Positions 17,965 through 27,377 of a stretch of 64,000 nucleotides of DNA are shown here, one piece after another; positions within the stretch are counted from its first letter, which is position 1; the number at the start of each line of letters is the position of its first letter. The position numbers and the translations under genes were made by a program. Location: contig NZ_JAYERP010000001.1 of assembly GCF_034718895.1 (NCBI RefSeq), positions 3,199,501-3,263,500 on the forward strand. Direction: 5' to 3'. The notes under the pieces were generated by a model. The model ran no database searches and had not been told where the DNA came from. It saw nothing but the letters and a program-made list of their open reading frames with translations. This DNA is from Paenibacillus phoenicis. Its GTDB lineage: Bacteria; Bacillota; Bacilli; Paenibacillales; Paenibacillaceae.

Positions 17965-19600
17965 AGAAAAACGCCTGGCGGCGTCCTTTTAAGTTCGTTC
18001 AACTGAGTTCATACGTGTAAAATGGCCGGGTGTGGGAGAAAAACTTATACCCGGCTATTTTCTTACATCGCTAATCCTGTACTCGTAACCATGAATTCCC
18101 TCGTAATATTCCGGGTACATGCCTCCTCCACATTCTTCGCAGCTGAATTGCGGAGGTACGGTTGGATCTCCATCATCCATCGCATCGAAATTCCGAACGA
18201 CATTCAGCGGAATCTCTTCTGTTGTATGACATTGAAGACAAATGTAGGTTACTTTCGCTTTGCTATGCAGCCCGCTTTGCGGCTTTTTCTTTTCTTCGCT
18301 ACCTTTCGTTTCTTTGACACCGGCGACATCCCGAATCATCCTCTCCAGACATGCCTTTGAGGTGGAGCACACCGCGTACTTCACCTTCAACTTCCCATCC
18401 TCAAGGCAGGCTTCTCCCTTGTATTCGTAATAACTTTCGCATTTTGGGCAACATGGCGGCTTCCCCGTCTGCTCCTTGATCCGTTCACTCCACGTTCTGC
18501 GTTTTAATATCCGCTTTGCCTTGACAATCCATCTTCTCGCGGCTTTTTGCCACTCACTGACTAACTTCTTGCACAGGCTCTTGATCCGCCGCGAATAAAC
18601 CCCGTAGTAACGGATCGTTTTGAAGTTTTCATCCGGAATATGCCGCACAAGTCTACCCATAAATTCTTCTACCGAAATCGTCTCGGTCTTCTCTTCCCCG
18701 TCATTCTTATCCCGGTAACGAAATGTCACCTTTTCTCCGTCATACGCTTCGATCCGGCTAACCGCTATCGCTGGTCTTCTCATGTATCGCCCGATATACC
18801 CGAGTTGCTGCTTGACGTTCCCTTTCTGTTTCGGAGCATGCACATAAAAGCCTTCTCCGTTCTCGCAGTAAGCTTTTTGCAAACGGGACTGCACTTGCTT
18901 TTTCTCTTGTTCACTTAACTTTCGACGAATCAGCTTCAAAACAACCGTCTGCCATTGCTTACGCAGCATCTCGAACGGAATAAAATCGTATGTTTTCCAC
19001 TCGCCGGTCTTCTTCATTCCTCCCATCGTTACAAGCATATGTACATGAGGATTGAAGTTAAGCCGTGCCCCAAACGTATGCAACCCGGCTACGATTCCGG
19101 GAGTTACCTTATGTTTCTTCTCAAAATGTTCTTTGACTAAGCGTACCGCTTCATCCATAAATTCTTTGAGTAATTTTGCCCGATGGAGCAGAAAGATTTC
19201 CCGTAATCCTTCGTCGATCGTGAAGACGACATGGCGGTGGTTGACTTGGAATACATCTTGTTCCAGGAGACGTGCCCATTCCTCTGTTTCTCCGCATGAA
19301 CAGGTCGTACAGAATCTTCCTTTACAACGATACGGAACGAGCCGTAGGTCATGACATCCTTCACATACCATCAGCTTAAAACCGTTTCTGGGATCCCCGC
19401 ATCGACGGAACTTCTCTACTTCTTTCCGCACATTGGCACGCAGCTTGCCACCATGTTTTGCCACAAACCGATCCCAGTGCCCTCGCTCATCAAAGAAGAT
19501 TCGTTTCAAAATGTTCGTCTCCATATCCTAACCTTACCAAAAACAGAAATCAGGCGGAAGACCTGCTCCCACCCCAAAATTTATAAATTCTATAATGTTA
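17965..19600 (-). mobile_element. IS91-type insertion sequence, copy 1
   Basis: About 1636 bp, defined by comparison with the adjacent copy. On the minus strand it begins AACATTATAG, contains one transposase gene, and ends in a hairpin (ACGCC-GCCA-GGCGT) followed by TTTTTCTT. A second hairpin GCCGGGT...ACCCGGC lies just past the transposase stop. There are no terminal inverted repeats and no target duplication, as expected for the HUH rolling-circle family. It abuts copy 2 directly at 19600/19601. Confidence 0.85.
18055..19524 (-). CDS. IS91 family HUH transposase (copy 1)
   Basis: 489 residues, full length for the family. An N-terminal cysteine-rich zinc-binding region (Cys42, 54, 57, 67, 72, 75, 77) is followed by the HUH motif HVH (His160, His162 in FNPHVHML) and a paired-tyrosine site Y306-x3-Y310 in IRYYGVYSRR, so the key residues look intact. 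A second zinc ribbon is near the C-terminus (CPKCESYYEY, CEECGGG). The enzyme nicks one strand and moves the element by rolling-circle replication. It differs from copy 2 by two residues near the C-terminus (Ser versus Arg in PQFxCEEC and Glu versus Lys in EYYxGIHG). Confidence 0.95.
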   Translation of the reverse strand: METNILKRIFFDERGHWDRFVAKHGGKLRANVRKEVEKFRRCGDPRNGFKLMVCEGCHDLRLVPYRCKGRFCTTCSCGETEEWARLLEQDVFQVNHRHVVFTIDEGLREIFLLHRAKLLKEFMDEAVRLVKEHFEKKHKVTPGIVAGLHTFGARLNFNPHVHMLVTMGGMKKTGEWKTYDFIPFEMLRKQWQTVVLKLIRRKLSEQEKKQVQSRLQKAYCENGEGFYVHAPKQKGNVKQQLGYIGRYMRRPAIAVSRIEAYDGEKVTFRYRDKNDGEEKTETISVEEFMGRLVRHIPDENFKTIRYYGVYSRRIKSLCKKLVSEWQKAARRWIVKAKRILKRRTWSERIKEQTGKPPCCPKCESYYEYKGEACLEDGKLKVKYAVCSTSKACLERMIRDVAGVKETKGSEEKKKPQSGLHSKAKVTYICLQCHTTEEIPLNVVRNFDAMDDGDPTVPPQFSCEECGGGMYPEYYEGIHGYEYRISDVRK

Positions 19601-21235
19601 AGAAAAACGCCTGACGGCGTCCTTTAGTTCGTACGATTTAGTTCATACGTGCAAAATAGCCGGGTGTGGGGAACAATCTACATCCGGCTTATTTTCTTAC
19701 GTCACTAATCCTGTACTCGTAACCATGAATTCCTTTGTAATATTCCGGGTACATGCCTCCTCCACATTCCTCGCAGCGGAATTGCGGAGGTACTGTTGGA
19801 TCTCCATCATCCATCGCATCGAAATTTCGAACGACATTCAGCGGAATCTCTTCTGTTGTATGACATTGAAGACAGATGTAGGTTACTTTCGCTTTGCTAT
19901 GCAGCCCGCTTTGCGGCTTTTTCTTTTCTTCGCTACCTTTCGTTTCTTTGACACCGGCGACATCCCGAATCATCCTCTCCAGACATGCCTTTGAGGTGGA
20001 GCACACCGCGTACTTCACCTTCAACTTCCCATCCTCAAGGCAGGCTTCTCCCTTGTATTCGTAATAACTTTCGCATTTTGGGCAACATGGCGGCTTCCCC
20101 GTCTGCTCCTTGATCCGTTCACTCCACGTTCTGCGTTTTAATATCCGCTTTGCCTTGACAATCCATCTTCTCGCGGCTTTTTGCCACTCACTGACTAACT
20201 TCTTGCACAGGCTCTTGATCCGCCGCGAATAAACCCCGTAGTAACGGATCGTTTTGAAGTTTTCATCCGGAATATGCCGCACAAGTCTACCCATAAATTC
20301 TTCTACCGAAATCGTCTCGGTCTTCTCTTCCCCGTCATTCTTATCCCGGTAACGAAATGTCACCTTTTCTCCGTCATACGCTTCGATCCGGCTAACCGCT
20401 ATCGCTGGTCTTCTCATGTATCGCCCGATATACCCGAGTTGCTGCTTGACGTTCCCTTTCTGTTTCGGAGCATGCACATAAAAGCCTTCTCCGTTCTCGC
20501 AGTAAGCTTTTTGCAAACGGGACTGCACTTGCTTTTTCTCTTGTTCACTTAACTTTCGACGAATCAGCTTCAAAACAACCGTCTGCCATTGCTTACGCAG
20601 CATCTCGAACGGAATAAAATCGTATGTTTTCCACTCGCCGGTCTTCTTCATTCCTCCCATCGTTACAAGCATATGTACATGAGGATTGAAGTTAAGCCGT
20701 GCCCCAAACGTATGCAACCCGGCTACGATTCCGGGAGTTACCTTATGTTTCTTCTCAAAATGTTCTTTGACTAAGCGTACCGCTTCATCCATAAATTCTT
20801 TGAGTAATTTTGCCCGATGGAGCAGAAAGATTTCCCGTAATCCTTCGTCGATCGTGAAGACGACATGGCGGTGGTTGACTTGGAATACATCTTGTTCCAG
20901 GAGACGTGCCCATTCCTCTGTTTCTCCGCATGAACAGGTCGTACAGAATCTTCCTTTACAACGATACGGAACGAGCCGTAGGTCATGACATCCTTCACAT
21001 ACCATCAGCTTAAAACCGTTTCTGGGATCCCCGCATCGACGGAACTTCTCTACTTCTTTCCGCACATTGGCACGCAGCTTGCCACCATGTTTTGCCACAA
21101 ACCGATCCCAGTGCCCTCGCTCATCAAAGAAGATTCGTTTCAAGATGTTCGTCTCCATATCCTAACCTTACCAAAAACAGAAATCAGGCGGAAGACCTGC
21201 TTCCACCTCGAAATTTTATAAATTCTATAATGTTA
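19601..21235 (-). mobile_element. IS91-type insertion sequence, copy 2 (tandem)
   Basis: About 1635 bp, nearly identical to copy 1 and head-to-tail with it, without any bases between. Its upstream end falls exactly at the T run of the argH terminator. Differences from copy 1 cluster at the two ends (for example the segment just past the transposase stop), so the copies are not a brand-new duplication. Confidence 0.85.
19689..21158 (-). CDS. IS91 family HUH transposase (copy 2)
   Basis: 489 residues, same domains and intact motifs as copy 1 (zinc-binding cysteines, HVH at 160-162, Y306/Y310). No frameshift or stop is visible, so both copies may be functional. It reads in the same direction as the arg operon but lies beyond the argH terminator. 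A ribosome binding site is weak (GTTAGGAT region directly before ATG). Confidence 0.95.
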   Translation of the reverse strand: METNILKRIFFDERGHWDRFVAKHGGKLRANVRKEVEKFRRCGDPRNGFKLMVCEGCHDLRLVPYRCKGRFCTTCSCGETEEWARLLEQDVFQVNHRHVVFTIDEGLREIFLLHRAKLLKEFMDEAVRLVKEHFEKKHKVTPGIVAGLHTFGARLNFNPHVHMLVTMGGMKKTGEWKTYDFIPFEMLRKQWQTVVLKLIRRKLSEQEKKQVQSRLQKAYCENGEGFYVHAPKQKGNVKQQLGYIGRYMRRPAIAVSRIEAYDGEKVTFRYRDKNDGEEKTETISVEEFMGRLVRHIPDENFKTIRYYGVYSRRIKSLCKKLVSEWQKAARRWIVKAKRILKRRTWSERIKEQTGKPPCCPKCESYYEYKGEACLEDGKLKVKYAVCSTSKACLERMIRDVAGVKETKGSEEKKKPQSGLHSKAKVTYICLQCHTTEEIPLNVVRNFDAMDDGDPTVPPQFRCEECGGGMYPEYYKGIHGYEYRISDVRK

Positions 21236-21272
21236 AAAAAAACAGCCGTTCGTCTATCGACGAAGGCTGTTT
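21235..21272 (-). terminator. argH terminator
   Basis: Long stem on the minus strand: AACAGCC with TTCGTC pairing to GACGAA with GGCTGTT (one bulged base), followed by eight T. It closes the arginine operon and its T run is the junction with the IS element. Confidence 0.93.
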
Positions 21273-21302
21273 CCGAGCTTTGCCTGCGAATTGGCTAATC
21301 GC

Positions 21303-22718
21303 TTATTTACTTTTTTCCAGATACTCTTGCGTCCATTGGCGGCCCGCTGCCAGCTTGCTCTCTGCACGTTCAATGGCGGCCGTCACTTGAGCGGTGGCTG
21401 TCCCGCCATACACGTTGCGGGCATTCACGACAGTCTCCGGCTGCAGCACGTCATAAATGGTTTCGTCAAACAATTGCGAAAACTGCTTGAACTCGTCTAA
21501 CGTCAGATCCAGCAGGTATTTGCCATTTTGGATGCAGTATAGGACGGTTTTGCCGATAACTTCGTGCGCCTGACGGAACGGCAGACCCTTGCTTGCCAGG
21601 AAGTCGGCAATGTCGGTGGCGTTGGAGAAGTCCTGGTTGACCGCTTCGCGCATCCGCTCCTTGTTCACCTTCATCGTGGCGATCATCGGCGCGAACAGCT
21701 GCAGCGCTCCTTGCAGCGTGGCGACGGTGTCGAACATGCCTTCCTTGTCCTCCTGCATGTCCTTGTTGTACGCCAGCGGCAGTGACTTCAGCACGGTTAA
21801 CAGGCCCATCAGGTTGCCGTAGACCCGGCCGGTTTTGCCGCGGACCAGCTCCGGGACGTCCGGGTTTTTCTTCTGCGGCATAATGCTGCTGCCGGTGCAA
21901 AACGCATCGTCCAGTTCGATGAAGCGAAATTCGGTGCTGCTCCACAGGACCAGCTCCTCGCTGAGACGTGAGAGGTGCATCATCAGAATGGAGGCGTTGG
22001 CGAGAAACTCGACGATAAAGTCACGGTCGCTCACGGCATCCAGACTGTTTTCATACACCCCGTCAAAATGCAGCTGCTCGGCTACAAAATGGCGGTCGAT
22101 CGGGAACGTCGTGCCGGCCAGTGCCCCCGCGCCCAGCGGCAGCACATTGATCCGCTTGTAGCTGTCCTGCAGGCGCTCGATATCGCGTTGGAACATCGAC
22201 ACGTACGCCAGCAAATGATGGGCGAACAGGATCGGCTGCGCCCGCTGCAGATGGGTGTAGCCCGGCACAATCGTGTCGAGGTTCGCTTTGGCTTGTCCCA
22301 GCAGCGCCTCCTGCAGTTCCTGCAACAGGCCCACGAATTCGACCACCCGCTTGCGCAGGTAAAGGTGCATGTCCGTCGCTACCTGGTCGTTGCGGCTGCG
22401 CCCGGTGTGCAGCTTCCCGCCAACCGGCCCCACCTCGTCGATCAGTTGCTTCTCAATGTTCATATGGATGTCTTCGTCCGACACGGAATATTCCATCTCG
22501 CCGCGGCGGATCTTCAGCAGAACCTGATGCAAGCCTTCCTTGATCTTCTCGACATCCTCTTCCGGCAAGATCCCGCATTTGCCCAGCATGGTAACATGCG
22601 CGAGACTTCCTTGCACATCCTCCTCCGCCAACGCTTTATCAAACCCGATGGAGGCGGTATACTCCTCAACTAAACGGTTGGTCTGCTTCGTAAAGCGGCC
22701 ACCCCACAGCTTGCTCAC
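21303..22718 (-). CDS. argH: Argininosuccinate lyase
   Basis: 471 residues from the GTG at 22718 (MSKLWGGRF, the usual family start), which has AAGGAG 8 nt upstream; a GTG 9 nt earlier overlaps the ribosome binding site. It splits argininosuccinate into arginine and fumarate, the last step of the pathway. Family motifs are present: HTGRSRNDQ (about 104-112) and the fumarase/ASL signature [11 protein letters not shown] (about 276-286). It is the last gene of the arg operon, separated from argG by a 260-bp repeat-containing gap. Confidence 0.97.
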   Translation of the reverse strand: MSKLWGGRFTKQTNRLVEEYTASIGFDKALAEEDVQGSLAHVTMLGKCGILPEEDVEKIKEGLHQVLLKIRRGEMEYSVSDEDIHMNIEKQLIDEVGPVGGKLHTGRSRNDQVATDMHLYLRKRVVEFVGLLQELQEALLGQAKANLDTIVPGYTHLQRAQPILFAHHLLAYVSMFQRDIERLQDSYKRINVLPLGAGALAGTTFPIDRHFVAEQLHFDGVYENSLDAVSDRDFIVEFLANASILMMHLSRLSEELVLWSSTEFRFIELDDAFCTGSSIMPQKKNPDVPELVRGKTGRVYGNLMGLLTVLKSLPLAYNKDMQEDKEGMFDTVATLQGALQLFAPMIATMKVNKERMREAVNQDFSNATDIADFLASKGLPFRQAHEVIGKTVLYCIQNGKYLLDLTLDEFKQFSQLFDETIYDVLQPETVVNARNVYGGTATAQVTAAIERAESKLAAGRQWTQEYLEKSK

Positions 22719-22787
22719 CTGACCCACTCCTTAACTCGAAACTTGATTGCTATTTCCAATCAATTCAGAACAGAAACAGAAGGAAAT

Positions 22788-22966
22788 GTATTCGAAATTT
22801 CGACTACATTTCCTCGCGAACAATCGAAATTGTAGATTCTATTCGAAAAATCATACACATTCCCGCCTCATCCCCGCAAAAAGCTCAATTATATACGAAA
22901 TTTCATACACATTGGGGTCTAATCGCTAAAAATCGGCGAATTGTATTCAATTTTTCGAATAGATTT
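22788..22966. repeat. Array of TATTCGAAAWWTC units with 51-bp period between argG and argH
   Basis: Three direct copies of a 26-bp unit (pattern TATTCGAAAWWTCATACACATT) start at 22788, 22839 and 22890, exactly 51 bp apart. A fourth, inverted copy lies at about 22941-22965, and short inverted pieces (ATCGAAATTGTAGATT) fill the gaps. The gap contains no gene. Confidence 0.7.
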
Positions 22967-22978
22967 TGGGTACACCCT

Positions 22979-24217
22979 TTACTTGCCGCTGTTTTGCGCC
23001 ACACCCGCGCCAACTTTCAGACGCAGCGCGTTCAGATGGATGAAGCCGGTGGCGTCGCCTTGGTCGTACGCTTGCGTAGGATCGGCCTCCATCGTAGCGA
23101 TATCCGGGTTGTACAAGCTGACTGGACTCTTCACGCCGGCGGCGATGATGTTGCCTTTGTACAGCTTCACGCGCACCGTACCTGTTACATTCTTCTGGCT
23201 CTCCGTCACCAGCGCTTGCAGCGCCAAGCGTTCCGGCGCAAACCAGAAGCCGTTGTAGACGAGCGTGCTGTAACGGGTGATCAGGCTGTCGCGCAGGTTC
23301 ATGACCTCGCGGTCCATCGTCAGCGATTCCATTTTGCGATGAGCCGTGAACAGAATCGTTCCGCCCGGCGTCTCATATACCCCGCGGCTCTTCATGCCGA
23401 CAAACCGGTTCTCCACCATGTCGACGCGGCCGATGCCATGTTTGCCGCCCAGCTCATTCAGCTTCTCCATGACCCCAAGCGGGCTCAACCGTTCGCCATT
23501 GAGGGCTACGCAGTTCCCTTGCTCGAACTCCAGCTCCAGATACTCCGGTTGATCCGGGGCATCCTCCGGCGACACGCTGAGCAGGTACATGTCTTTGTTT
23601 TCCGGGGCGGATGCGTCAAACCACGGATCTTCCAACACGCCGCTTTCATAGCTGATATGCAGCAGGTTGCGGTCCATCGAGTAAGGCTTCGCTGCAGAGG
23701 CTGTTACTGGAATGCCATTCGCTTCTGCATAGGCGATCATTTCAGCGCGTCCCGGGAAGCGATCGCGGAACTCGCTCAACCGCCAAGGGGCAATCACGCG
23801 AATTTCCGGCGCCAACGCCGCTGCTGCCAGCTCAAAGCGCACTTGGTCGTTGCCTTTGCCGGTGGCGCCGTGAGCGATCGCCGTTGCGCCTTCCGCGCGG
23901 GCGATTTCCACCATGCGCTTCGCGATCAGCGGACGGGCGATGCTGGTGCCCAGCAGATATTGCCCCTCATACAAAGCGCCCGCCTGGAACATCGGATAGA
24001 TGAAGTCCTTAGCGAATTCGTCGCGCAGATCATCGATGTATACTTTGGAAGCTCCCGTTGCCAAAGCCTTCGCTTCAAGCCCGTCCAGCTCTTCCTTCTG
24101 GCCGATGTCGGCCGTAAACGCGATAATTTCCGCATCGTATGTTTCTTTTAACCACTTTAGAATGACCGACGTATCCAGGCCCCCGGAGTATGCCAGTACG
24201 ATTTTTTCCTTTGCCAT
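22979..24217 (-). CDS. argG: Argininosuccinate synthase
   Basis: 412 residues. It joins citrulline and aspartate with ATP. The nucleotide-binding motif AYSGGLDTS (9-17) is at the N-terminus and the family signature [12 protein letters not shown] is near 120. The length is normal. It is 24 bp downstream of argF, with GGAGG before the ATG, in the minus-strand arg operon. Confidence 0.98.
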   Translation of the reverse strand: MAKEKIVLAYSGGLDTSVILKWLKETYDAEIIAFTADIGQKEELDGLEAKALATGASKVYIDDLRDEFAKDFIYPMFQAGALYEGQYLLGTSIARPLIAKRMVEIARAEGATAIAHGATGKGNDQVRFELAAAALAPEIRVIAPWRLSEFRDRFPGRAEMIAYAEANGIPVTASAAKPYSMDRNLLHISYESGVLEDPWFDASAPENKDMYLLSVSPEDAPDQPEYLELEFEQGNCVALNGERLSPLGVMEKLNELGGKHGIGRVDMVENRFVGMKSRGVYETPGGTILFTAHRKMESLTMDREVMNLRDSLITRYSTLVYNGFWFAPERLALQALVTESQKNVTGTVRVKLYKGNIIAAGVKSPVSLYNPDIATMEADPTQAYDQGDATGFIHLNALRLKVGAGVAQNSGK

Positions 24218-24241
24218 GATTCCTAGTCCTCCCGAATAAAA

Positions 24242-25204
24242 TTATCCCATCAATGCGGCCATCAGCGCCTTTTGCGCATGCAACCGATTCTCGGCCTGAT
24301 CAAAAATAATCGAATGCGGCCCGTCGATCACGCCTTCGCTTACTTCCTCGCCCCGATGGGCCGGCAGGCAATGCATAAAGACGTAATCCGGCTTCGCATA
24401 CCGCGCCAGCTGCTCGTCGACCTGGTAATTGCGGAAGGCCGCTTCGCGGATCTTCTGCTCTTCCTCGAAGCCCATGCTCGCCCACACGTCGGTGTAAATG
24501 GCGTCCGCCTCTTGCACCGCCGCCTTCGGATCGCGCACCACCTCGATGACTGCGCCCGTCGCTTTGGCGATTTCCTGCGCCTCCGCAACGATCTGCGGAT
24601 CCGGTTCATACCCTTCCGGGCTGGCCACGGACACGTGGACACCTAGCTTCGCCCCGCCGATCATCAGCGAGTGCGCCATGTTGTTGCCGTCGCCAACGTA
24701 CGCCAGCTTAAGGCCCTGCAGCTTGCCCTTATGCTCATACAGCGTCTGATAGTCAGCCAGCACCTGGCACGGATGGGCCAAGTCGCTAAGTCCATTAATG
24801 ACCGGTACGGTAGCATAGCGGGCCAGATCAGCCACCTTATCATGACCGAAGGTCCGAATCATGATCCCGTCCAGGTAGCGCGACATGACCCCCGCCGTAT
24901 CGGCGATCGTTTCGCCGCGTCCAAGTTGGATGTCGTTTTTGCTGAGAAACAGCGCATGACCTCCCAACTGATACGTCCCCACTTCAAAAGACACCCGTGT
25001 CCGCGTTGACGATTTTTCAAAAATCAGCCCGACGGTTTTTCCCAGCAGCGGTTGGTACACCTCGCCGTTCTTCTGCTTGCGCTTGAGCTCAATCGCCAAA
25101 TCGATCAAATAGTGGATCTCGTCGGTTGAATAATCCGTCAGCTCGATAAAATCGCGGCCGCTTAAATTCATGCTGCTGCGTTTCGATGGTTCCAGCAAAG
25201 TCAT
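24242..25204 (-). CDS. argF: Ornithine carbamoyltransferase
   Basis: 320 residues. It carbamoylates ornithine to citrulline. Carbamoyl-phosphate motif STRTR (66-70), HPCQ (144-147) and the ornithine-binding HCLPAHRGEE near 280 are all present. The ATG at 25204 is 3 bp past the argD stop, with GGAGGGG about 11 nt upstream inside the end of argD, so the two are coupled. carAB genes are not in the window. Confidence 0.97.
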   Translation of the reverse strand: MTLLEPSKRSSMNLSGRDFIELTDYSTDEIHYLIDLAIELKRKQKNGEVYQPLLGKTVGLIFEKSSTRTRVSFEVGTYQLGGHALFLSKNDIQLGRGETIADTAGVMSRYLDGIMIRTFGHDKVADLARYATVPVINGLSDLAHPCQVLADYQTLYEHKGKLQGLKLAYVGDGNNMAHSLMIGGAKLGVHVSVASPEGYEPDPQIVAEAQEIAKATGAVIEVVRDPKAAVQEADAIYTDVWASMGFEEEQKIREAAFRNYQVDEQLARYAKPDYVFMHCLPAHRGEEVSEGVIDGPHSIIFDQAENRLHAQKALMAALMG

Positions 25205-25207
25205 TGA

Positions 25208-26470
25208 TTAGTTCCCCTCCTTGGAAGTATAAGCGGCGATGACGTCTGCCAAAATCGCTACGGCCTGGTCGATCTCTTCCTTCGACACCTTGAGGTTCGG
25301 CAACAGCCGAATGACCTCAGGGCCGGCGGTGACGAACAGCAGTCCATGTTGTTGTCCGAGCAGTACGATGTCGCCCACCGGTCCGGCGCACCCAATGCCG
25401 ATCAGCAAGCCTTTGCCGCGCACTTCTTGGACGAACGGCTCGTCCTTAAATGTCTCCTTCAGGAGGCCCGTCAAATATTCGCCCATCTCCGCGGCATGTT
25501 CCGGAATCCGCTCCTCCTGCATCGTCTCCAGCGTGGCAATGATTGCCGACGTGACGATCGGATTGCCGCCAAATGTAGACGCATGGCTGCCCGGAGGAAA
25601 CGCTTCGCGTAAATACTCTTTAGCCAGCATTGCTCCGGCTGGCAAGCCGCTGGCAATCCCTTTCGCCAATGTAAAAATATCCGGCTCGATGCCGTAATGC
25701 TGATGCGCAAACCATTTGCCCGTACGGCCCATGCCGGTTTGGACCTCGTCGATGATGAGCAGCAGCCCCTCTGCCTTGCACAGCTCAGACAGCTCTTGCA
25801 CGAACGCCGGCTCCACCGGGTACACACCGCCTTCGGCTTGCACCATTTCCAGCATCACTGCCGCCGTTTGCGGGCCGATCGCTGCTTTCAGTGCTGGCAG
25901 GTCATGCAGAGGTACGGACTTGAAGCCTTCAGGAAGCGGTAGAAAACCGTCCTTGACCTTCTGCTGGCCGGTCGCGGTCAGCGTAGCCAACGTCCGCCCA
26001 TGGAAGGATTGGTTGAACGTAATCATCTCGAAGCGGTTCGTTCCTTTCACCTTTTGATGGTAGCGCCGCGCCAGCTTGATCGCCGCTTCGTTTGCTTCGG
26101 CGCCGCTGTTGCAGAAGAAAACGACGTCCGCGCAGCTAATCTCCGTCAGCTTCCGCGCTGCAGCTTCCTGCTGCGGAATATGGAACAGGTTGCTCACATG
26201 CCAGAGCTCATCCAGCTGAGCCTTCACCTTGGCCGCCACCTTCTCCGGGGCATGCCCCAGGTTGGCGACCGCAAGACCGCTCATGAAATCAAGGTAGCGG
26301 TTGCCTTTGTCGTCCCACAGCCAGCTGCCTTTCCCTTTAACCAAATGAATCGGGTACCGGGCATAACTTGGGAACAACGCGCTGGGGCTGCTCCCTTCCG
26401 CCGCAGCTGCTACGGCGTTTGCTCCGGTGCCCGGAGCCGTTGTTGCTTCTTTCAGATCACTTTGCGCCAT
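25208..26470 (-). CDS. argD: Acetylornithine aminotransferase
   Basis: About 420 residues, a class-III PLP aminotransferase that makes N-acetylornithine. The PLP lysine lies in FTLAKGIASGLP, and the cofactor motif IIDEVQTGMGRTG is present. I prefer the ATG at 26470 (MAQSDLKE), with GGGAG 11 nt upstream; an ATG six codons earlier has no ribosome binding site. The N-terminal 30 residues before FPSYARYPIHLVKG are Ala/Gly-rich and longer than in many ArgD proteins. Confidence 0.95.
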   Translation of the reverse strand: MAQSDLKEATTAPGTGANAVAAAAEGSSPSALFPSYARYPIHLVKGKGSWLWDDKGNRYLDFMSGLAVANLGHAPEKVAAKVKAQLDELWHVSNLFHIPQQEAAARKLTEISCADVVFFCNSGAEANEAAIKLARRYHQKVKGTNRFEMITFNQSFHGRTLATLTATGQQKVKDGFLPLPEGFKSVPLHDLPALKAAIGPQTAAVMLEMVQAEGGVYPVEPAFVQELSELCKAEGLLLIIDEVQTGMGRTGKWFAHQHYGIEPDIFTLAKGIASGLPAGAMLAKEYLREAFPPGSHASTFGGNPIVTSAIIATLETMQEERIPEHAAEMGEYLTGLLKETFKDEPFVQEVRGKGLLIGIGCAGPVGDIVLLGQQHGLLFVTAGPEVIRLLPNLKVSKEEIDQAVAILADVIAAYTSKEGN

Positions 26471-26527
26471 CGTTTTTTCCACTCCCATCTACTTAATTAC
26501 TAATATAACCTTCCGACATCCGCTTCG

Positions 26528-27313
26528 CTACGCCATCCGCACGATTCGGGTACCGATGCGTTCCCCGGACAGCACTTTTCCGAGTACGCCCGGCTCGTTG
26601 CCGCCTACAATCACTGCTTCCTTGACACTGCCGCTGATGCAAGCCACGGCGGCGCGCACCTTCGGGATCATTCCGCCGTAAATTTCCCCGGTGGAGATCA
26701 TATCCTCGATTTGCTGTACGGTAATGGAATCGAGTACTTTTCTTTCGGTTCCGGTCATTTTCAAAATTCCGGGCACATCGGTGACGACGATCATACGTGA
26801 AACCCCCAGTGCCGAAGCAACCGCTCCTGCGGCCGTGTCCGCGTTGATGTTATAACGTTGTGCTCCGCTGGCATCAATACCAACGGGAGCAATTACCGGA
26901 ATGTAGCCGAGATCCAGTACGCCGCGGATCAAATCCGCGTTAACACCCGTCACATCCCCAACGAATCCGACTTCCTTGCTGTTCGCAACCGGCTTCGCCT
27001 GCAGCAAGCCGCCGTCCACGCCGGACAAGCCCAGCGCTTTCCCGCCGTTCTGGGCGATGCGGCGCACGATCATCTTGTTAATACTGCCGGCCAGCACCAT
27101 TTCCACGACGTCCAGGACTTCATCCGTCGTATAACGCAGTCCGTCGACGAACGTGCTCTCAATCCCCAGCTTACCGAGGTTCTCCGAAATGGCTGGGCCG
27201 CCGCCATGGACGATCACCGGGTTTGCCCCTTCTTTTTGCAGCTTCACCAAGTCGGCAAAAAAAGAATTCGGCAGCTCCGCGAGCGTGCTGCCGCCACATT
27301 TCATCACAAACAT
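26528..27313 (-). CDS. argB: Acetylglutamate kinase
   Basis: 261 residues, an amino-acid kinase fold. It phosphorylates N-acetylglutamate, the second step. Visible: N-terminal MKCGGSTL (the family usually has KxGG), VHGGGPAIS and the C-terminal IPKVRAAV with GTRIV end. AAAGGAG lies 12 nt before the ATG. The enzyme is often the arginine-inhibited control point, but only in long forms with an extra N-terminal helix; this one starts directly at the kinase core. Confidence 0.96.
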   Translation of the reverse strand: MFVMKCGGSTLAELPNSFFADLVKLQKEGANPVIVHGGGPAISENLGKLGIESTFVDGLRYTTDEVLDVVEMVLAGSINKMIVRRIAQNGGKALGLSGVDGGLLQAKPVANSKEVGFVGDVTGVNADLIRGVLDLGYIPVIAPVGIDASGAQRYNINADTAAGAVASALGVSRMIVVTDVPGILKMTGTERKVLDSITVQQIEDMISTGEIYGGMIPKVRAAVACISGSVKEAVIVGGNEPGVLGKVLSGERIGTRIVRMA

Positions 27314-27377
27314 TAGTCTGCCTGCTCCTTTCCGGAGTTCATCTCATCTGATAAATGATTTAGGATATGAATTCAAA

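Noticed and set aside
18055..21158. The two IS copies as an assembly artefact
   Set aside because: The copies differ by several bases at both ends and by two residues in the transposase, so they are distinct copies and not a simple duplicated contig end.
22788..22966. Regularly spaced repeats as a CRISPR array
   Set aside because: The repeats are degenerate, one is inverted, there are only three or four, and no cas genes are in the window.
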